From Candidatus Harpocratesius repetitus (GTDB lineage: Archaea > Asgardarchaeota > Lokiarchaeia > Sigyniarchaeales > Promethearchaeaceae): a stretch of DNA of 64,000 nucleotides. Location: positions 62,001 through 126,000 of the forward strand of contig JAIZWK010000001.1 of assembly GCA_021498095.1 (NCBI GenBank), written 5' to 3'. The notes under the pieces were generated by a model. The model searched no databases and was not told the DNA's origin. It was given only the letters and a program-made list of their open reading frames with translations. This document shows, one piece after another, positions 1 through 8,561 of the stretch. The position numbers were made by a program, and so were the translations under genes. The first letter of the stretch is position 1. The number at the start of each line of letters is the position of its first letter.

Positions 1-16
1 AATCAAAATCCACCTT

Positions 17-391
17 TTAATAAAAAAGGTCAAGTATTGCCTTTCGCTCCTCTGGATGAGGATGATTTATTTCATAAAAACAATCTTCAAAAACAGGATA
101 GCCGTTTTTATCATAAGCCGGAATCGTAAAATTGGGACGAACTTGCCGTACGAAATACCATGCCAACCAGAAATTTGACTTGGGTAAGCCGTCTCGGGCT
201 CGGGGCACTATTTCGGAAGAAGGAAACGGCATGATATACCATTCAAAACTGTAATCGCACGGATACTGCCGTAGATCGACATCGCATAAAATATAAAAAT
301 CCTGCTCAAAATCGAGCACTTTCTCATACTGCCATGAAAATACAGGTATTTTTATCTCTGTATTTGCAGATTCATGCAGCAGAAACAGCAT
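17..391 (-). pseudogene. truncated paralogue of the 5533-6510 hypothetical protein
   Basis: The frame encodes 124 residues that closely match the middle of the 325-residue protein at 5533-6510, sharing LRQYPC, MPFPSSEIVPRARDGLP, FWLAWYFVRQVRPNF and the stretch up to EERKAILD. The matching block lacks the acidic N-terminal third of the full copy. At the 3' end the two copies stay collinear base for base, but an AAA codon in the full copy is TAA here, so a substitution rather than an indel ends the frame. The rest of the gene would lie off the left edge. It appears to be part of a duplicated block together with the PUA fragment at 1607-1712. Function unknown. Confidence 0.7.
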
Positions 392-439
392 AATCCGAAG
401 GGGGTCGTTATTAAAATGATCGAAAATCCTTGGAAACTG

Positions 440-1003
440 CTACTCAATTGCAGCTCGAATTTCAGGAACATTTAAATAAACTATACCCAACAATAAATTT
501 AAATAATCGTTCCGTTCAAGCAGCGGGGTATATTTACCAATGATTTCGGCATTTTCTTGATACCATTTTATATATTGTCGGTCGGCAGAATAAATAATAG
601 GTAGGTGCAGTGTGTTTAGGATGAAATTTGCATGGTCATCTTTATTCTTTCCGTAAGGGATTTTAATTATAGTATCAGTTTTTTTATCTATATGAATTAT
701 ATATTCACCTGCGTCTAATGTTTCGGTTACAAATGCAAAAAACTTATTTAATATGAATATCGTATCCGTATAGCCTGCGCTTTTATAATCCTTTTTACTC
801 ATTATTCTTCTTATCTGAATAGGATCTTTAAGATATGTCAAAAAGGTTTCATATAGCGAAGGATCAACTTTTCCGTATATCCTTTCCAAAATTTTCATTT
901 TCTCCAGTATAAAGATAATTTCGATTTCGGAGTCGGCTTGAAATCTAAAAATATATTTATTGTCAAGATTTTCTGCGGTAGGCCAATCAAATTCTATTTT
1001 CAT
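440..1003 (-). CDS. hypothetical protein
   Basis: An open frame of 187 codons if translation begins at the ATG giving MKIEFDW. The open frame extends 35 codons upstream, but that part runs towards the divergent gene at 1080 and looks non-coding. The protein is mixed alpha/beta with charged and aromatic residues, has no signal peptide or membrane segment, and carries no motif I recognise. It lies between a truncated paralogue (17-391) and a divergent pair of membrane protein genes. Function unknown. Confidence 0.55.
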   Translation of the reverse strand: MKIEFDWPTAENLDNKYIFRFQADSEIEIIFILEKMKILERIYGKVDPSLYETFLTYLKDPIQIRRIMSKKDYKSAGYTDTIFILNKFFAFVTETLDAGEYIIHIDKKTDTIIKIPYGKNKDDHANFILNTLHLPIIYSADRQYIKWYQENAEIIGKYTPLLERNDYLNLLLGIVYLNVPEIRAAIE

Positions 1004-1079
1004 AATGCCTTTCTTTAAAAAAACTAGAGTTAAACAATTTGCGCGAAATAAAGGAGATTCCAATTCACCATACTTATAC

Positions 1080-1271
1080 ATGCTTAACAATAAACCTGAA
1101 ATTGCCATATTCGTATTTTTGGCAGTTATAATGGTGTTTCTTGCCTTAACTATTGTTATTGTTGTTTTAGTTAACTATAAAAAGGGTAAATTAAAGGAAA
1201 CACCAAATCTCATGCAGTTTAGTGAACGAGATTATCGTCCGGGAGAAGGATTTATTGATCAACATCCATAG
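1080..1271 (+). CDS. small single-pass membrane protein
   Basis: About 63 residues. A hydrophobic helix fills residues 7-31 (IAIFVFLAVIMVFLALTIVI region), followed by a basic stretch (NYKKGKLK) and a polar tail. The start was placed at the ATG just before the hydrophobic helix; the open frame continues upstream to about 960 with less convincing sequence. It is followed 21 bases later by another small membrane protein gene on the same strand, which suggests co-transcription. Function unknown. Confidence 0.5.
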   Translation: MLNNKPEIAIFVFLAVIMVFLALTIVIVVLVNYKKGKLKETPNLMQFSERDYRPGEGFIDQHP

Positions 1272-1292
1272 AAAATTGGAAAAACCCGCACT

Positions 1293-1559
1293 TTGAAGGG
1301 GTTTTATGCCAGCGGTCATATTTCTTGGGAAAACTTTTTTGCCCCTTCAGAAAAAACGCCTGAAATACAAAAAAAACGTAATATAGCCGCTTGGATCATT
1401 TTTGGTTCGTTAGTAACTATATTTTCCATGTTTTTGGTGTTTGCTATGCTTGATATGATCTGGGCAATGATGTTTATGCTGGTGCTGATGATCTATTTAA
1501 TTTCTCTGATCACTGTAAATTTTCTAAGGATCAAAGTTTTTCGCAGGAGAAGGGCATGA
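1293..1559 (+). CDS. small two-pass membrane protein
   Basis: An 88-residue frame starting at TTG. A soluble N-terminal segment of about 30 residues is followed by two hydrophobic helices (around residues 31-52 and 55-75) and a strongly basic end (KVFRRRRA), so both termini are probably cytoplasmic. It follows the small membrane protein at 1080-1271 by 21 bases. No family recognised. Confidence 0.5.
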   Translation: MKGFYASGHISWENFFAPSEKTPEIQKKRNIAAWIIFGSLVTIFSMFLVFAMLDMIWAMMFMLVLMIYLISLITVNFLRIKVFRRRRA

Positions 1560-1606
1560 AACTCGAAATTTGAGCATTTCTCCTCTTTTTTAATTGCTCT
1601 TTATGA

Positions 1607-1712
1607 TTATTTGAAAGTTTTAGAAAATGCCCATATTGGATCGGTCAAGGAATGAATATAATTGATTATTTTTCCCTTTTCCATTGAATTCATATCCTCA
1701 CTGGAATTTAAA
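1607..1712 (-). pseudogene. 3' fragment of a PUA-domain gene
   Basis: Reading the minus strand gives SSEDMNSMEKGKII, then IHSLTDPIWAFSKTFK and a stop. This matches the last 34 or so residues of the PUA protein at 4881-5371 almost residue for residue, and the DNA is nearly identical. The rest of the gene is absent. With the fragment at 17-391 it shows that the PUA gene and its neighbour were once duplicated here and mostly lost. Confidence 0.8.
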
Positions 1713-1737
1713 AAAAGAGAATAAAGCCAGTTATCTA

Positions 1738-2400
1738 TTAGTTTGTTGTATGTTTTGTATTTTTTCCCAAGTCCTGCAGCTTTTCCTTAGCTTTTTTTAT
1801 CACTATTTTCTTTGCTTCTTCAATAGCGATGTCTTTTGCTTGGTTTAATACAATTTTTGTGACTTCATTTTCGGCAATTTCCTTAACTTTTTCTTTAGCT
1901 ATTTCAAGTTTAGGTTTTGATGCTTCAGCAGTTTCTTTTGCTTTCTCTCCCAGCTCACGGGCTTTTTTTTTCGTTACTTCCATTGTTTTTTCTCCTAATT
2001 CACGAGCTTTTTCTTTAGCTATTTCAAGTTTAGGTTTTGATGCTTCAGCAGTTTCTTTTGCTTTCTCTCCCAGCTCACGGGCTTTTTTTTTCGTTACTTC
2101 CATTGTTTTTTCTCCTAATTCACGAGCTTTTTCTTTAGCTATTTCAAGTTTAGGTTTTGATGCTTCAGCAGTTTCTTTTGCTTTCTCTCCCAGCTCACGG
2201 GCTTTTTTTTTGGTTACTTCCATTGTTTTTTCTCCTAATTCACGAGCTTTTTCTTTAGCTACTTCAAGATTAGGTTTTGACGCTTCAGCAGTTTCTTTTG
2301 CTTTCTCTCCCAGTTCATGGGCTTTTTTTTTGGTTACTTCCATTGTTTTTTCTCCTAATTCACGAGCTTTTTTTTTAGCTATTTCTAATTTATCAAACAT
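1738..2400 (-). CDS. LEA-like protein made of 40-residue amphipathic repeats
   Basis: About 220 residues. Four successive copies of a 40-residue unit read roughly AKEKARELGEKTMEVTKKKA then RELGEKAKETAEASKPKLEI. The composition (Lys, Glu, Ala, Thr, no aromatic core) is that of group 3 LEA or apolipoprotein-like helices, which are disordered in solution and fold on drying or on membranes. The start is set at the second in-frame ATG (MFDKLEIAKKK) because GGAGG lies seven bases before it; the ATG five codons upstream overlaps that site. The tail (residues about 170-220) keeps the helical Lys/Glu pattern without exact repeats. Role inferred: desiccation, cold or membrane protection, or simply a coiled scaffold. 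Confidence 0.7.
   Translation of the reverse strand: MFDKLEIAKKKARELGEKTMEVTKKKAHELGEKAKETAEASKPNLEVAKEKARELGEKTMEVTKKKARELGEKAKETAEASKPKLEIAKEKARELGEKTMEVTKKKARELGEKAKETAEASKPKLEIAKEKARELGEKTMEVTKKKARELGEKAKETAEASKPKLEIAKEKVKEIAENEVTKIVLNQAKDIAIEEAKKIVIKKAKEKLQDLGKNTKHTTN
1891..2370 (-). repeat. four tandem 120-bp coding repeats
   Basis: The block starting ttctttagctatttcaag recurs at 1891, 2011, 2131 and 2251, exactly 120 bases apart, with a decayed fifth start at 2371. The two repeats at lower coordinates are virtually identical and those near the gene start carry several substitutions, pointing to recent tandem expansion at the 3' end of the gene. Confidence 0.9.
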
Positions 2401-2459
2401 TGAAATGTCCTCCATTTTCTTTTAGATTATAAAAAAAAATTCTCCTATTTTTAGTTTTT

Positions 2460-3872
2460 TTAGGATTCTTCAATCAATTCTTCTGTTCCATCCCAATTTT
2501 CGTCCCAAAATCGAGGTGGTTTTTTATTCACATGAACCGAGAGTTTATCCGATTCACGACGAATTTTTTCAGCTACCGGTGCCCAATCTTTTGAAATTTG
2601 TTGACATTTATCTGTTAGATCATCCACTGATTCTTTATCAAGCATTTGAGTGGATTTTGCATTTGATGTATGCACCATCTCTTTTAATTTGTCGGGGTTA
2701 TCAAGCAAGGGACATGGCCGCAGATAATTTTTATTAAATGGCTGATTTTGATTATATTGCTTAAATAGTGGAGATTTTAGAGATTCTAATAAACTTACAT
2801 CTTTGATGTTCACATTTGAATAATGGATAAAAGCACAAGGTTCCACATCTCCATGTGCATTTATATGTAGATAGCTTCTTCCTCCTGCAATACAACCTCT
2901 TGAATAATCTCCATCATTCCAAAAATCAATCATTAAAATTGGTTTAGTTTCTCGAAACTTCCGAACTTGATCAAACATAAATTTTCTTTGTTCTGGACTA
3001 CATAACAAATCCATCTCAGCATCTTTTCCTAATGGGATATAAGTAAATAGCCAAGCGTAACTTGCACCCATTTTAATCATATAATCAATATATTCCTCAG
3101 ATCCAATAACTTTTGTATTTTTACTATGGTAACATGAGGAAATACCAAACATCACTCCGTGTTTTTTAAGAAGTCTCATAGCATTCATTATTTTCTGATA
3201 GGTTCCCTTTCCTCGACGAAAATCTGTTTCTTCTTCAAAACCTTCTACACTAATAGCTAGAGTAAAATTTCCTACTTCAGCTAAAGCCTTAGCAAACTCG
3301 TCATCAACTAAAGTTGCATTTGTAAATGCCAAAAAGAAGCAATCTTGATGTTTCTTTGCTAATTTAAGTAAATCATTTCTTCTGATTGTTGGTTCTCCAC
3401 CGGAATACAAATACCAATAAATTCCTAAATCTTTTCCTTCTTTGATAATTCTGTCCATTAAATCAAAACTAAGATTATCTGTTTTCTTATATTCAGCAGC
3501 CCAACATCCTTTACACTTTAAATTACATGAAGATGTCGGATCCATAAGAACAGCAATTGGAATATTACAATGGTGCTTTCTCATTAATTTTTGACTCTTT
3601 TTTACACCAACCATTGCCGTATTTACGCCAAAATTCCTCACAAAACTTTTTACTGTTTTTGAATTTGTATTTTCCATTAAATTTACAAGAAATTGATACA
3701 TCGGATTTTTCTCATCATAAAATGCTTGTAAATATCCTTTTTGAATGGAATTCGAAGCAAATCTTTCAACTCCCTTAACTAGCTTAGGAAGTCTTTTCTT
3801 GGGATTTTTTAACACATAACTAGCTGCTAAATTTAATCCCAAACTATTAATAAAATACTTTGGATTTAACAT
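2460..3872 (-). CDS. radical SAM protein with C-terminal auxiliary cysteine region
   Basis: A 470-residue protein. After an N-terminal helical region of about 110 residues (Lys/Arg rich) comes the radical SAM cluster motif CNLKCKGC, then YSGGEPTIRR, the usual SAM-binding GGEP. A SPASM-like C-terminal part has Cys in CIAGGRSY, VEPCAF and RPCPLL, suited to an extra iron-sulfur cluster. The family is COG0535-type, whose members modify peptides, cofactors or lipids; the substrate cannot be told from sequence. AAAGG lies about eight bases upstream of the ATG. It is divergent from a TetR-type regulator across a 141-bp gap, so the regulator may control it. Confidence 0.85.
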   Translation of the reverse strand: MLNPKYFINSLGLNLAASYVLKNPKKRLPKLVKGVERFASNSIQKGYLQAFYDEKNPMYQFLVNLMENTNSKTVKSFVRNFGVNTAMVGVKKSQKLMRKHHCNIPIAVLMDPTSSCNLKCKGCWAAEYKKTDNLSFDLMDRIIKEGKDLGIYWYLYSGGEPTIRRNDLLKLAKKHQDCFFLAFTNATLVDDEFAKALAEVGNFTLAISVEGFEEETDFRRGKGTYQKIMNAMRLLKKHGVMFGISSCYHSKNTKVIGSEEYIDYMIKMGASYAWLFTYIPLGKDAEMDLLCSPEQRKFMFDQVRKFRETKPILMIDFWNDGDYSRGCIAGGRSYLHINAHGDVEPCAFIHYSNVNIKDVSLLESLKSPLFKQYNQNQPFNKNYLRPCPLLDNPDKLKEMVHTSNAKSTQMLDKESVDDLTDKCQQISKDWAPVAEKIRRESDKLSVHVNKKPPRFWDENWDGTEELIEES

Positions 3873-3893
3873 TTAATACACCTTTAGTATTAT

Positions 3894-3931
3894 AAACAAT
3901 TAATTAAAACAATCATTTAAAACTATTGTTT
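3894..3931. promoter_or_regulatory. possible operator between the radical SAM and TetR genes
   Basis: The divergent promoter region contains AAACAAT at 3894 and again at 3907, and the inverted ATTGTTT at 3925. The pair 3907-3913/3925-3931 has 7-bp perfect arms with an 11-bp centre. TetR-family proteins bind palindromes of this general size in divergent promoters. The region is AT-rich, so chance is possible. Confidence 0.3.
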
Positions 3932-4013
3932 GACTTTATTTAATAAGAAAAATCGTTTTTAAATAAATGCAAAAACAAATATTTATTATTAATATACTAG
4001 AGTTGATTAAGTA

Positions 4014-4592
4014 TTGAAGGAAAAACTTTCAAAGAAAGATAAAATTATAAACGCTGCCCTCAAAATCATAACTGAAAGAGGAAACATGAATTTTACTATA
4101 CGTGAAGTCGTATTGGATGCAGATGTTAATATTGCTTCTGTAAATTATTATTTTGGAACCAAAAGGAAATTAATTCAAGAAATTGAAAAAAAATTCATTC
4201 GAAGACTTTTAGATTTTCAGAGTATTTTGGCAAATCCTCAATCATCACCACAAGAACAGCTATTTGAATGGGCTTGTACATTAATTGAAGAATTAATAAA
4301 AAATCCAGGAATAGTTTTAATTTTAAGCAACAAATTAATTTTAACTGAACAATTTGATGAGGACATTGAATTATTTATTAAAGAGAATAATCAATATCTG
4401 AATTCAATTATTAAAAAAATTACAGGAATTGAAGATGATGAAATAATCCAATTAAAAACTACCCGAATTAATGCAGATCTATTTTTCCCTATGCTTTTTA
4501 TTAAAAATTCTGAAAAAATCTTCGGTTTTTCTATCCAAGATGCTGAAATCCGAAAAAAATATGTAAAATCAGTCATTGATTCAATTTTATAA
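4014..4592 (+). CDS. TetR/AcrR family transcriptional regulator
   Basis: 192 residues starting at TTG. The N-terminal 60 residues have the TetR helix-turn-helix pattern (IINAALKIITERG, then FTIREVVLDADVNIASVNYY and FGTKRKLI). The C-terminal two thirds is helical and poorly conserved, as expected for the ligand-sensing domain. No clear ribosome binding site, so the message may be leaderless. It is divergent from the radical SAM gene at 2460-3872, the usual arrangement for a local repressor and its target. Ligand unknown. Confidence 0.85.
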   Translation: MKEKLSKKDKIINAALKIITERGNMNFTIREVVLDADVNIASVNYYFGTKRKLIQEIEKKFIRRLLDFQSILANPQSSPQEQLFEWACTLIEELIKNPGIVLILSNKLILTEQFDEDIELFIKENNQYLNSIIKKITGIEDDEIIQLKTTRINADLFFPMLFIKNSEKIFGFSIQDAEIRKKYVKSVIDSIL

Positions 4593-4880
4593 ATCAAATA
4601 GGATATAGATTAGAAGAAAAAAGATGGAAACTGTAGTTGATTTGGGAGATTTTGTTGTAATTCAGCCTTAGTAAAATTATCGAATGAACACCAATTTTCC
4701 CAGTGCAAGGGAGAACCACAACTTTCGATTCATACCAAAATGATAACCCATATCGTTCTTCTAATGAAATTTTAGAATCTTTGAGGGATAGCGTTCTAAA
4801 TTCATTTTAATTTGATTGGTTATATGATAATTTTCAAGGCGATGAAAGAATTTTTACCCAATTGAGAAGCATTCTCACTA

Positions 4881-5371
4881 TTATTTGAAGGATTTTGAAA
4901 ACGCCCATATTGGATCGGTTAAGGAATGAATACATTTGATTATTTTTCCCTTTTCCATTGAATCCATATCCTCACTGGAATATAAAACTTCTCCCACGGA
5001 CAAAATGCGCCCGTGAGAAGGATCTTCAACCAATACTACATCTCCTGGTAATATTCCCTTATCAATCTCGGTGACCCCGGGTCTCATTACATCTGCTCCC
5101 TTAGACATAAACTTCACCGCCCCCAAATCGACTTTTACCCGAGGATAAGGCAACTTATGATTCATTAAATAACTTAGTAATGGGATAGATTTTCCCTCTT
5201 TAACCCAAAAAGTTAGGACTCCATTAATGGCGTAAATTTCTTGGTTTCCGTCCAATTTCATCCATTCCACCCAATCTTTGGTGGAAACAATTTGTTTAAG
5301 TTCTTCTTGGGAAAGACTCAATTGTTCTGCAAATTTTGCCCAAATTTTTTTATATCTTTAGATTTTAGCAT
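4881..5371 (-). CDS. PUA-domain RNA-binding protein, MCT-1/Tma20-like, with an apparent frameshift near the start
   Basis: The C-terminal 80 residues form a PUA domain (VDLGAVKFMSKGADVMRPGV, GDVVLVEDPSHGRILSVGE, DPIWAFSK). The preceding part matches the N-terminal domain of archaeal MCT-1/Tma20-like proteins, which act in translation initiation and ribosome recycling in eukaryotes. The long frame alone would begin at a TTG at 5319-5321. An ATG at 5369-5371 reads MLKSKDIKK in another frame up to a run of seven A (5345-5351 on the plus strand). One extra A there would join it to IWAKFAEQLSLSQEELK, restoring a natural N-terminus of 163 residues in total. This is either a homopolymer sequencing error or a real mutation. 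A 3' fragment of the same gene is at 1607-1712. Confidence 0.75.
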
Positions 5372-5532
5372 ATGACGTTGATGAATTTTTAAGGGTTCTG
5401 GTGCCATTCGGTTTTCTCACGAAATTAACTTCAATTGAATGATCAAAATAAAAGAAAAAAAATACACCGTCGAATCAGGATCCAGCGGATCTGGCCGTAA
5501 AAGTGAACTTCAGCCCCGTCGGGCAGAAAAAC

Positions 5533-6510
5533 TCATATAATCGAATAGGGAGAATTGGGCAGCTTTTTCTTGAATTTCTGCAAAATATCTTGAATCAAAG
5601 GATCGCTGGAAGGCAGATTTTCCTGTAGAAGCGCAAGAATTGAAGGTGTAGCCAACATCAGCAGAAGTTTCCGATGTCGAGCCGTAAATCCATGAGGGAA
5701 GGAATTAGGATCGAGAGAAACACTTTTTTTTGAGCCGTTGATTTTGATGTATGCAAATGCCATATCAGGAATGGTGGGCGGATTGAACGGAATCTCGAGC
5801 TTGGGAAATTTACCGACTATTTCAGAATAGGTATACGTTTTAATATCCATATCTGAGTATCTAATATAATTTAAAATAAAATTTATTTTGCTAGATTGTG
5901 ATTTAAAATCCACCTTTTTATAGTAAAAGTCAAGTATTGCCCTTCGCTCCTCTGGATAAGGATGATTTATTTCATAAAAACAATCTTCAAAAACCGGATA
6001 GCCGTTTTTATCATAAGCCGGAATCGGAAAATTGGGACGAACTTGCCGTACGAAATACCATGCCAACCAGAAATTTGATTCGGGTAAGCCATCTCGGGCT
6101 CGCGGCACGATTTCGGAAGAAGGAAACGGCATGACAAACTTACTAAAACTGTAATTGCACGGATACTGCCGTAGATTGACTCCCATCACCCAGAAATAGT
6201 GCATGACCTTAAAATGATATTTAGTTTCGTAAGGAATAGGTTCGGGAAATGGAAAATAGATCCTTGAAGGAATAAAGCAGGGAGAAAGCGATTTCGGGTC
6301 GAGTAGGCACTCATAGTGGTAAAAACGCCAATACGGATGAAGGGAAACGCCGAAGTCATCAGTTGGAATATTAATCGGAAGTGGAAGCCCGTATTGAAAC
6401 CCGAAAGGATATTCATCCTCCGGAGCGAGTGGAAACCGCTCGAAATCATCGTCATCATATTCATTTGTATAATTATCATCATTATAGATATTGTTAAAAT
6501 ATTTTATCAT
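5533..6510 (-). CDS. hypothetical protein, intact copy of a locally duplicated gene
   Basis: 325 residues with an acidic N-terminus (DDDDFERFPLAPEDE) and a part rich in Pro, Phe and Tyr (residues about 30-110), then a mixed alpha/beta region with no membrane segment. The central block recurs at 17-391. No family recognised. It lies upstream of the PUA gene on the same strand with a 161-bp gap, and the two seem to have been duplicated together. Confidence 0.6.
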   Translation of the reverse strand: MIKYFNNIYNDDNYTNEYDDDDFERFPLAPEDEYPFGFQYGLPLPINIPTDDFGVSLHPYWRFYHYECLLDPKSLSPCFIPSRIYFPFPEPIPYETKYHFKVMHYFWVMGVNLRQYPCNYSFSKFVMPFPSSEIVPRARDGLPESNFWLAWYFVRQVRPNFPIPAYDKNGYPVFEDCFYEINHPYPEERRAILDFYYKKVDFKSQSSKINFILNYIRYSDMDIKTYTYSEIVGKFPKLEIPFNPPTIPDMAFAYIKINGSKKSVSLDPNSFPHGFTARHRKLLLMLATPSILALLQENLPSSDPLIQDILQKFKKKLPNSPYSII

Positions 6511-6806
6511 CCATTCGCTGCGGTTCTTTATTTTTATGCCATCTTCTCTTATTCAATTATTCTTTCGTTCATTATTATTTCTCTTGTATTTTATTGGCAA
6601 TGATCAAAATATTATAGATCATTTTCTTTATAAAATTTGAGCTTCGACATAATTCTATGGTTTCCCCCTTTTTATCTTATGATTTCCTTCAATATTAACC
6701 TATTTCTCCCATCAAAGATTTAATTCTTTAAGCGTTCTTGAGGTGACGAATAGAAGATTCACTATTTTTCAATAGACTTAAATTTATGCACTTTCTAAGA
6801 TTATAT

Positions 6807-8439
6807 ATGGACAAACCGCAAAAATCGAATGTACGAACAGAAATCAGAGAAATCTCCGATGCGGATTGCCCCCCAAACATTGCCCCAAATGTAGTGGCTC
6901 TAATTTTATCCGCAAAAGTTATTATATTCCTGAATTACAGGATTTGGAAGATCCGAGTGTAATTAGACGAGTTCGTTATGAATCGGTCATATGGCTATGT
7001 AAAGATTGTAGGACTACATTTACCATCAAAAATGACACGATTCCTTATCGTTCAACTTATATGCCCAGTGTCATCAATTATACAACAACTCGAATTCTTA
7101 AGAAAGGGGATTCAGCACGCCGAGTGACCAATGATTTGCATGAATTACATCATGTTAATGTTTCCTTAGCAAATGTTCTTTCATGGGTTAATGATGCAGG
7201 TCATCGGGAAAATATACCGCTTGAATTTGAAAATAAAATAGATCCTTCTAAATATTCAGGAGTTTTAGGGGTGGACGGTACATTTAAGGCAGTGAAAGCA
7301 AAAAAAAACGATCTGCGAGGGGACGAGAACAAGCAGTTCTTATTGCATCTGACCCATCTACAGGACGGGCGCTTGGTTGCTTATTAGCAAATGGAGAAAA
7401 TGAAAAAGAAGTCACTTCATTCCTCCAAAAATTAAAACCTACTCTTCCTTTTCTTCCTTATTTTGTAATTATTGATTTTGCAGACACATTGATTGCCGGT
7501 GTTAAATCTGTATTTCCAGAAGCACAAATTGGTCATGATTACTTTCATACCTCACAATTATTAAATCGTGGATTATTAAAAGAATTAATACAGCTTCAAA
7601 AGAAGATTTTTAATACTCCAATTCATGAATTTCGTAAAATCAGAAAGAATAGTATTGAAGCCGAAAAAACAGATATACTTCCTATTTATCACCCTAAATT
7701 GCCCATTCATATATGTGCTTGGGATGTATATAAAAAGATTTTTCAAATGGGAAACAATCAGACCTGTAGTGCATTTTTATTTGAATGGAATAAATTGAAA
7801 TCAGATAAAAATATACTAAAATGGTCAAGAACCAAAACTTGGATCGAATCATTTGAAAACTCATTACCTCGTTGCGGTTTAACCGCTAAAAATTATCAAA
7901 AATTCTGGAAAAAATTGTGTCAAGGATGGAGACGAATGATTCGAGAAGACAGAATCACATTTGAAGATCAAAAAAAAGAATTTACAAAAGCCAAATATGT
8001 TATTTTAAAGAATCCCAATAATATGAATAAATTCGATAGAAAAGAGTTGCGAAAATACTTAAAAATATTTCCAAATCTTAGAGAAATTCGTGAAGCTGTG
8101 AGAAAATTTCATTATCAATTTAAAGCACAATCCCAATATCGGCCAAACCTAAATTTTTTGCAAGAACTGGTTAAGAAAGACTCACACCAGAAATTAAAGG
8201 CAGCAATTCATACATTGATAAACCAGCAAGAATATATCTTTGCCTGTCGCTCTATTCTGGCTCAACATCCAAGCCTAAAAAAAGGAAAGAGTATCCGCTC
8301 GAATAGAGAAGAACTCAATCATTTGGTCAATAATGTCGTACGAACACAATTTGGATTTCGTTCTATCCCAAGTGCTCGTGTTAGAATAGAAGGTATCCTT
8401 AACTGTCCAGTTCTTATTTCAAAAAAATTGTTGAGCTAA
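6807..8439 (+). mobile_element. insertion sequence transposase gene broken by two frameshifts
   Basis: Three frames join into one DDE-type transposase of about 540 residues. From the ATG at 6807 comes MDKPQKSNVRTEIREISDAD, which needs one extra C in the run at 6869-6874 to continue into a zinc ribbon (CPKCSG, then WLCKDC). That frame carries GVLGVDGTFK (first catalytic Asp) and must shift by -1 near 7303-7309 to continue as GREQAVLIASDPSTGRALG, then VIIDFADT (second Asp) and the long helical C-terminus (7489-8439). I could not define terminal inverted repeats, so the ends of the element are unknown. Family uncertain; the zinc ribbon plus DDE layout recalls ISL3-like elements. Confidence 0.75.
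7303..7309 (+). other. possible -1 frameshift site in the transposase
   Basis: The heptamer A AAA AAC sits in the correct zero-frame phase (codons AAA AAC) inside a run of nine A. Slipping back one base continues without a stop into the second half of the transposase. Many insertion sequences use this heptamer for programmed -1 frameshifting. However, the same gene seems to need a second, unrelated correction at a C run, so a homopolymer error is an equally good explanation. Confidence 0.35.
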
Positions 8440-8561
8440 AAAATCAGAAATCTATAAATCAATATTCATTGCCTTCTTTTTTTGAATAAAATAATAATAG
8501 ATTTTCACGTAGAATACTCAATTTTAAGTCAAAAAAACAAAAAAATTAGAAATATGATATT

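Noticed and set aside
1829..2425. 198-residue plus-strand frame opposite the LEA-like gene
   Set aside because: Antisense of exact 120-bp repeats, so it stays open because of the repeat; the minus strand has the ribosome binding site and a sensible protein.
4703..4810. 35-codon frame with protein-like sequence (TTTFDSYQNDNPYRSSNEIL)
   Set aside because: No start signal or recognised relatives; could be a gene remnant but cannot be supported.
5511..5525. GCCC/GGGC hairpin just after the stop of the 5533-6510 gene as a terminator
   Set aside because: Stem of only four pairs with no following T run; too weak.
6640..8560. Terminal inverted repeats of the transposase element (gacttaaatt near 6774 and aattttaagtc near 8521)
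   Set aside because: About ten bases with a mismatch in very AT-rich DNA; not distinguishable from chance.
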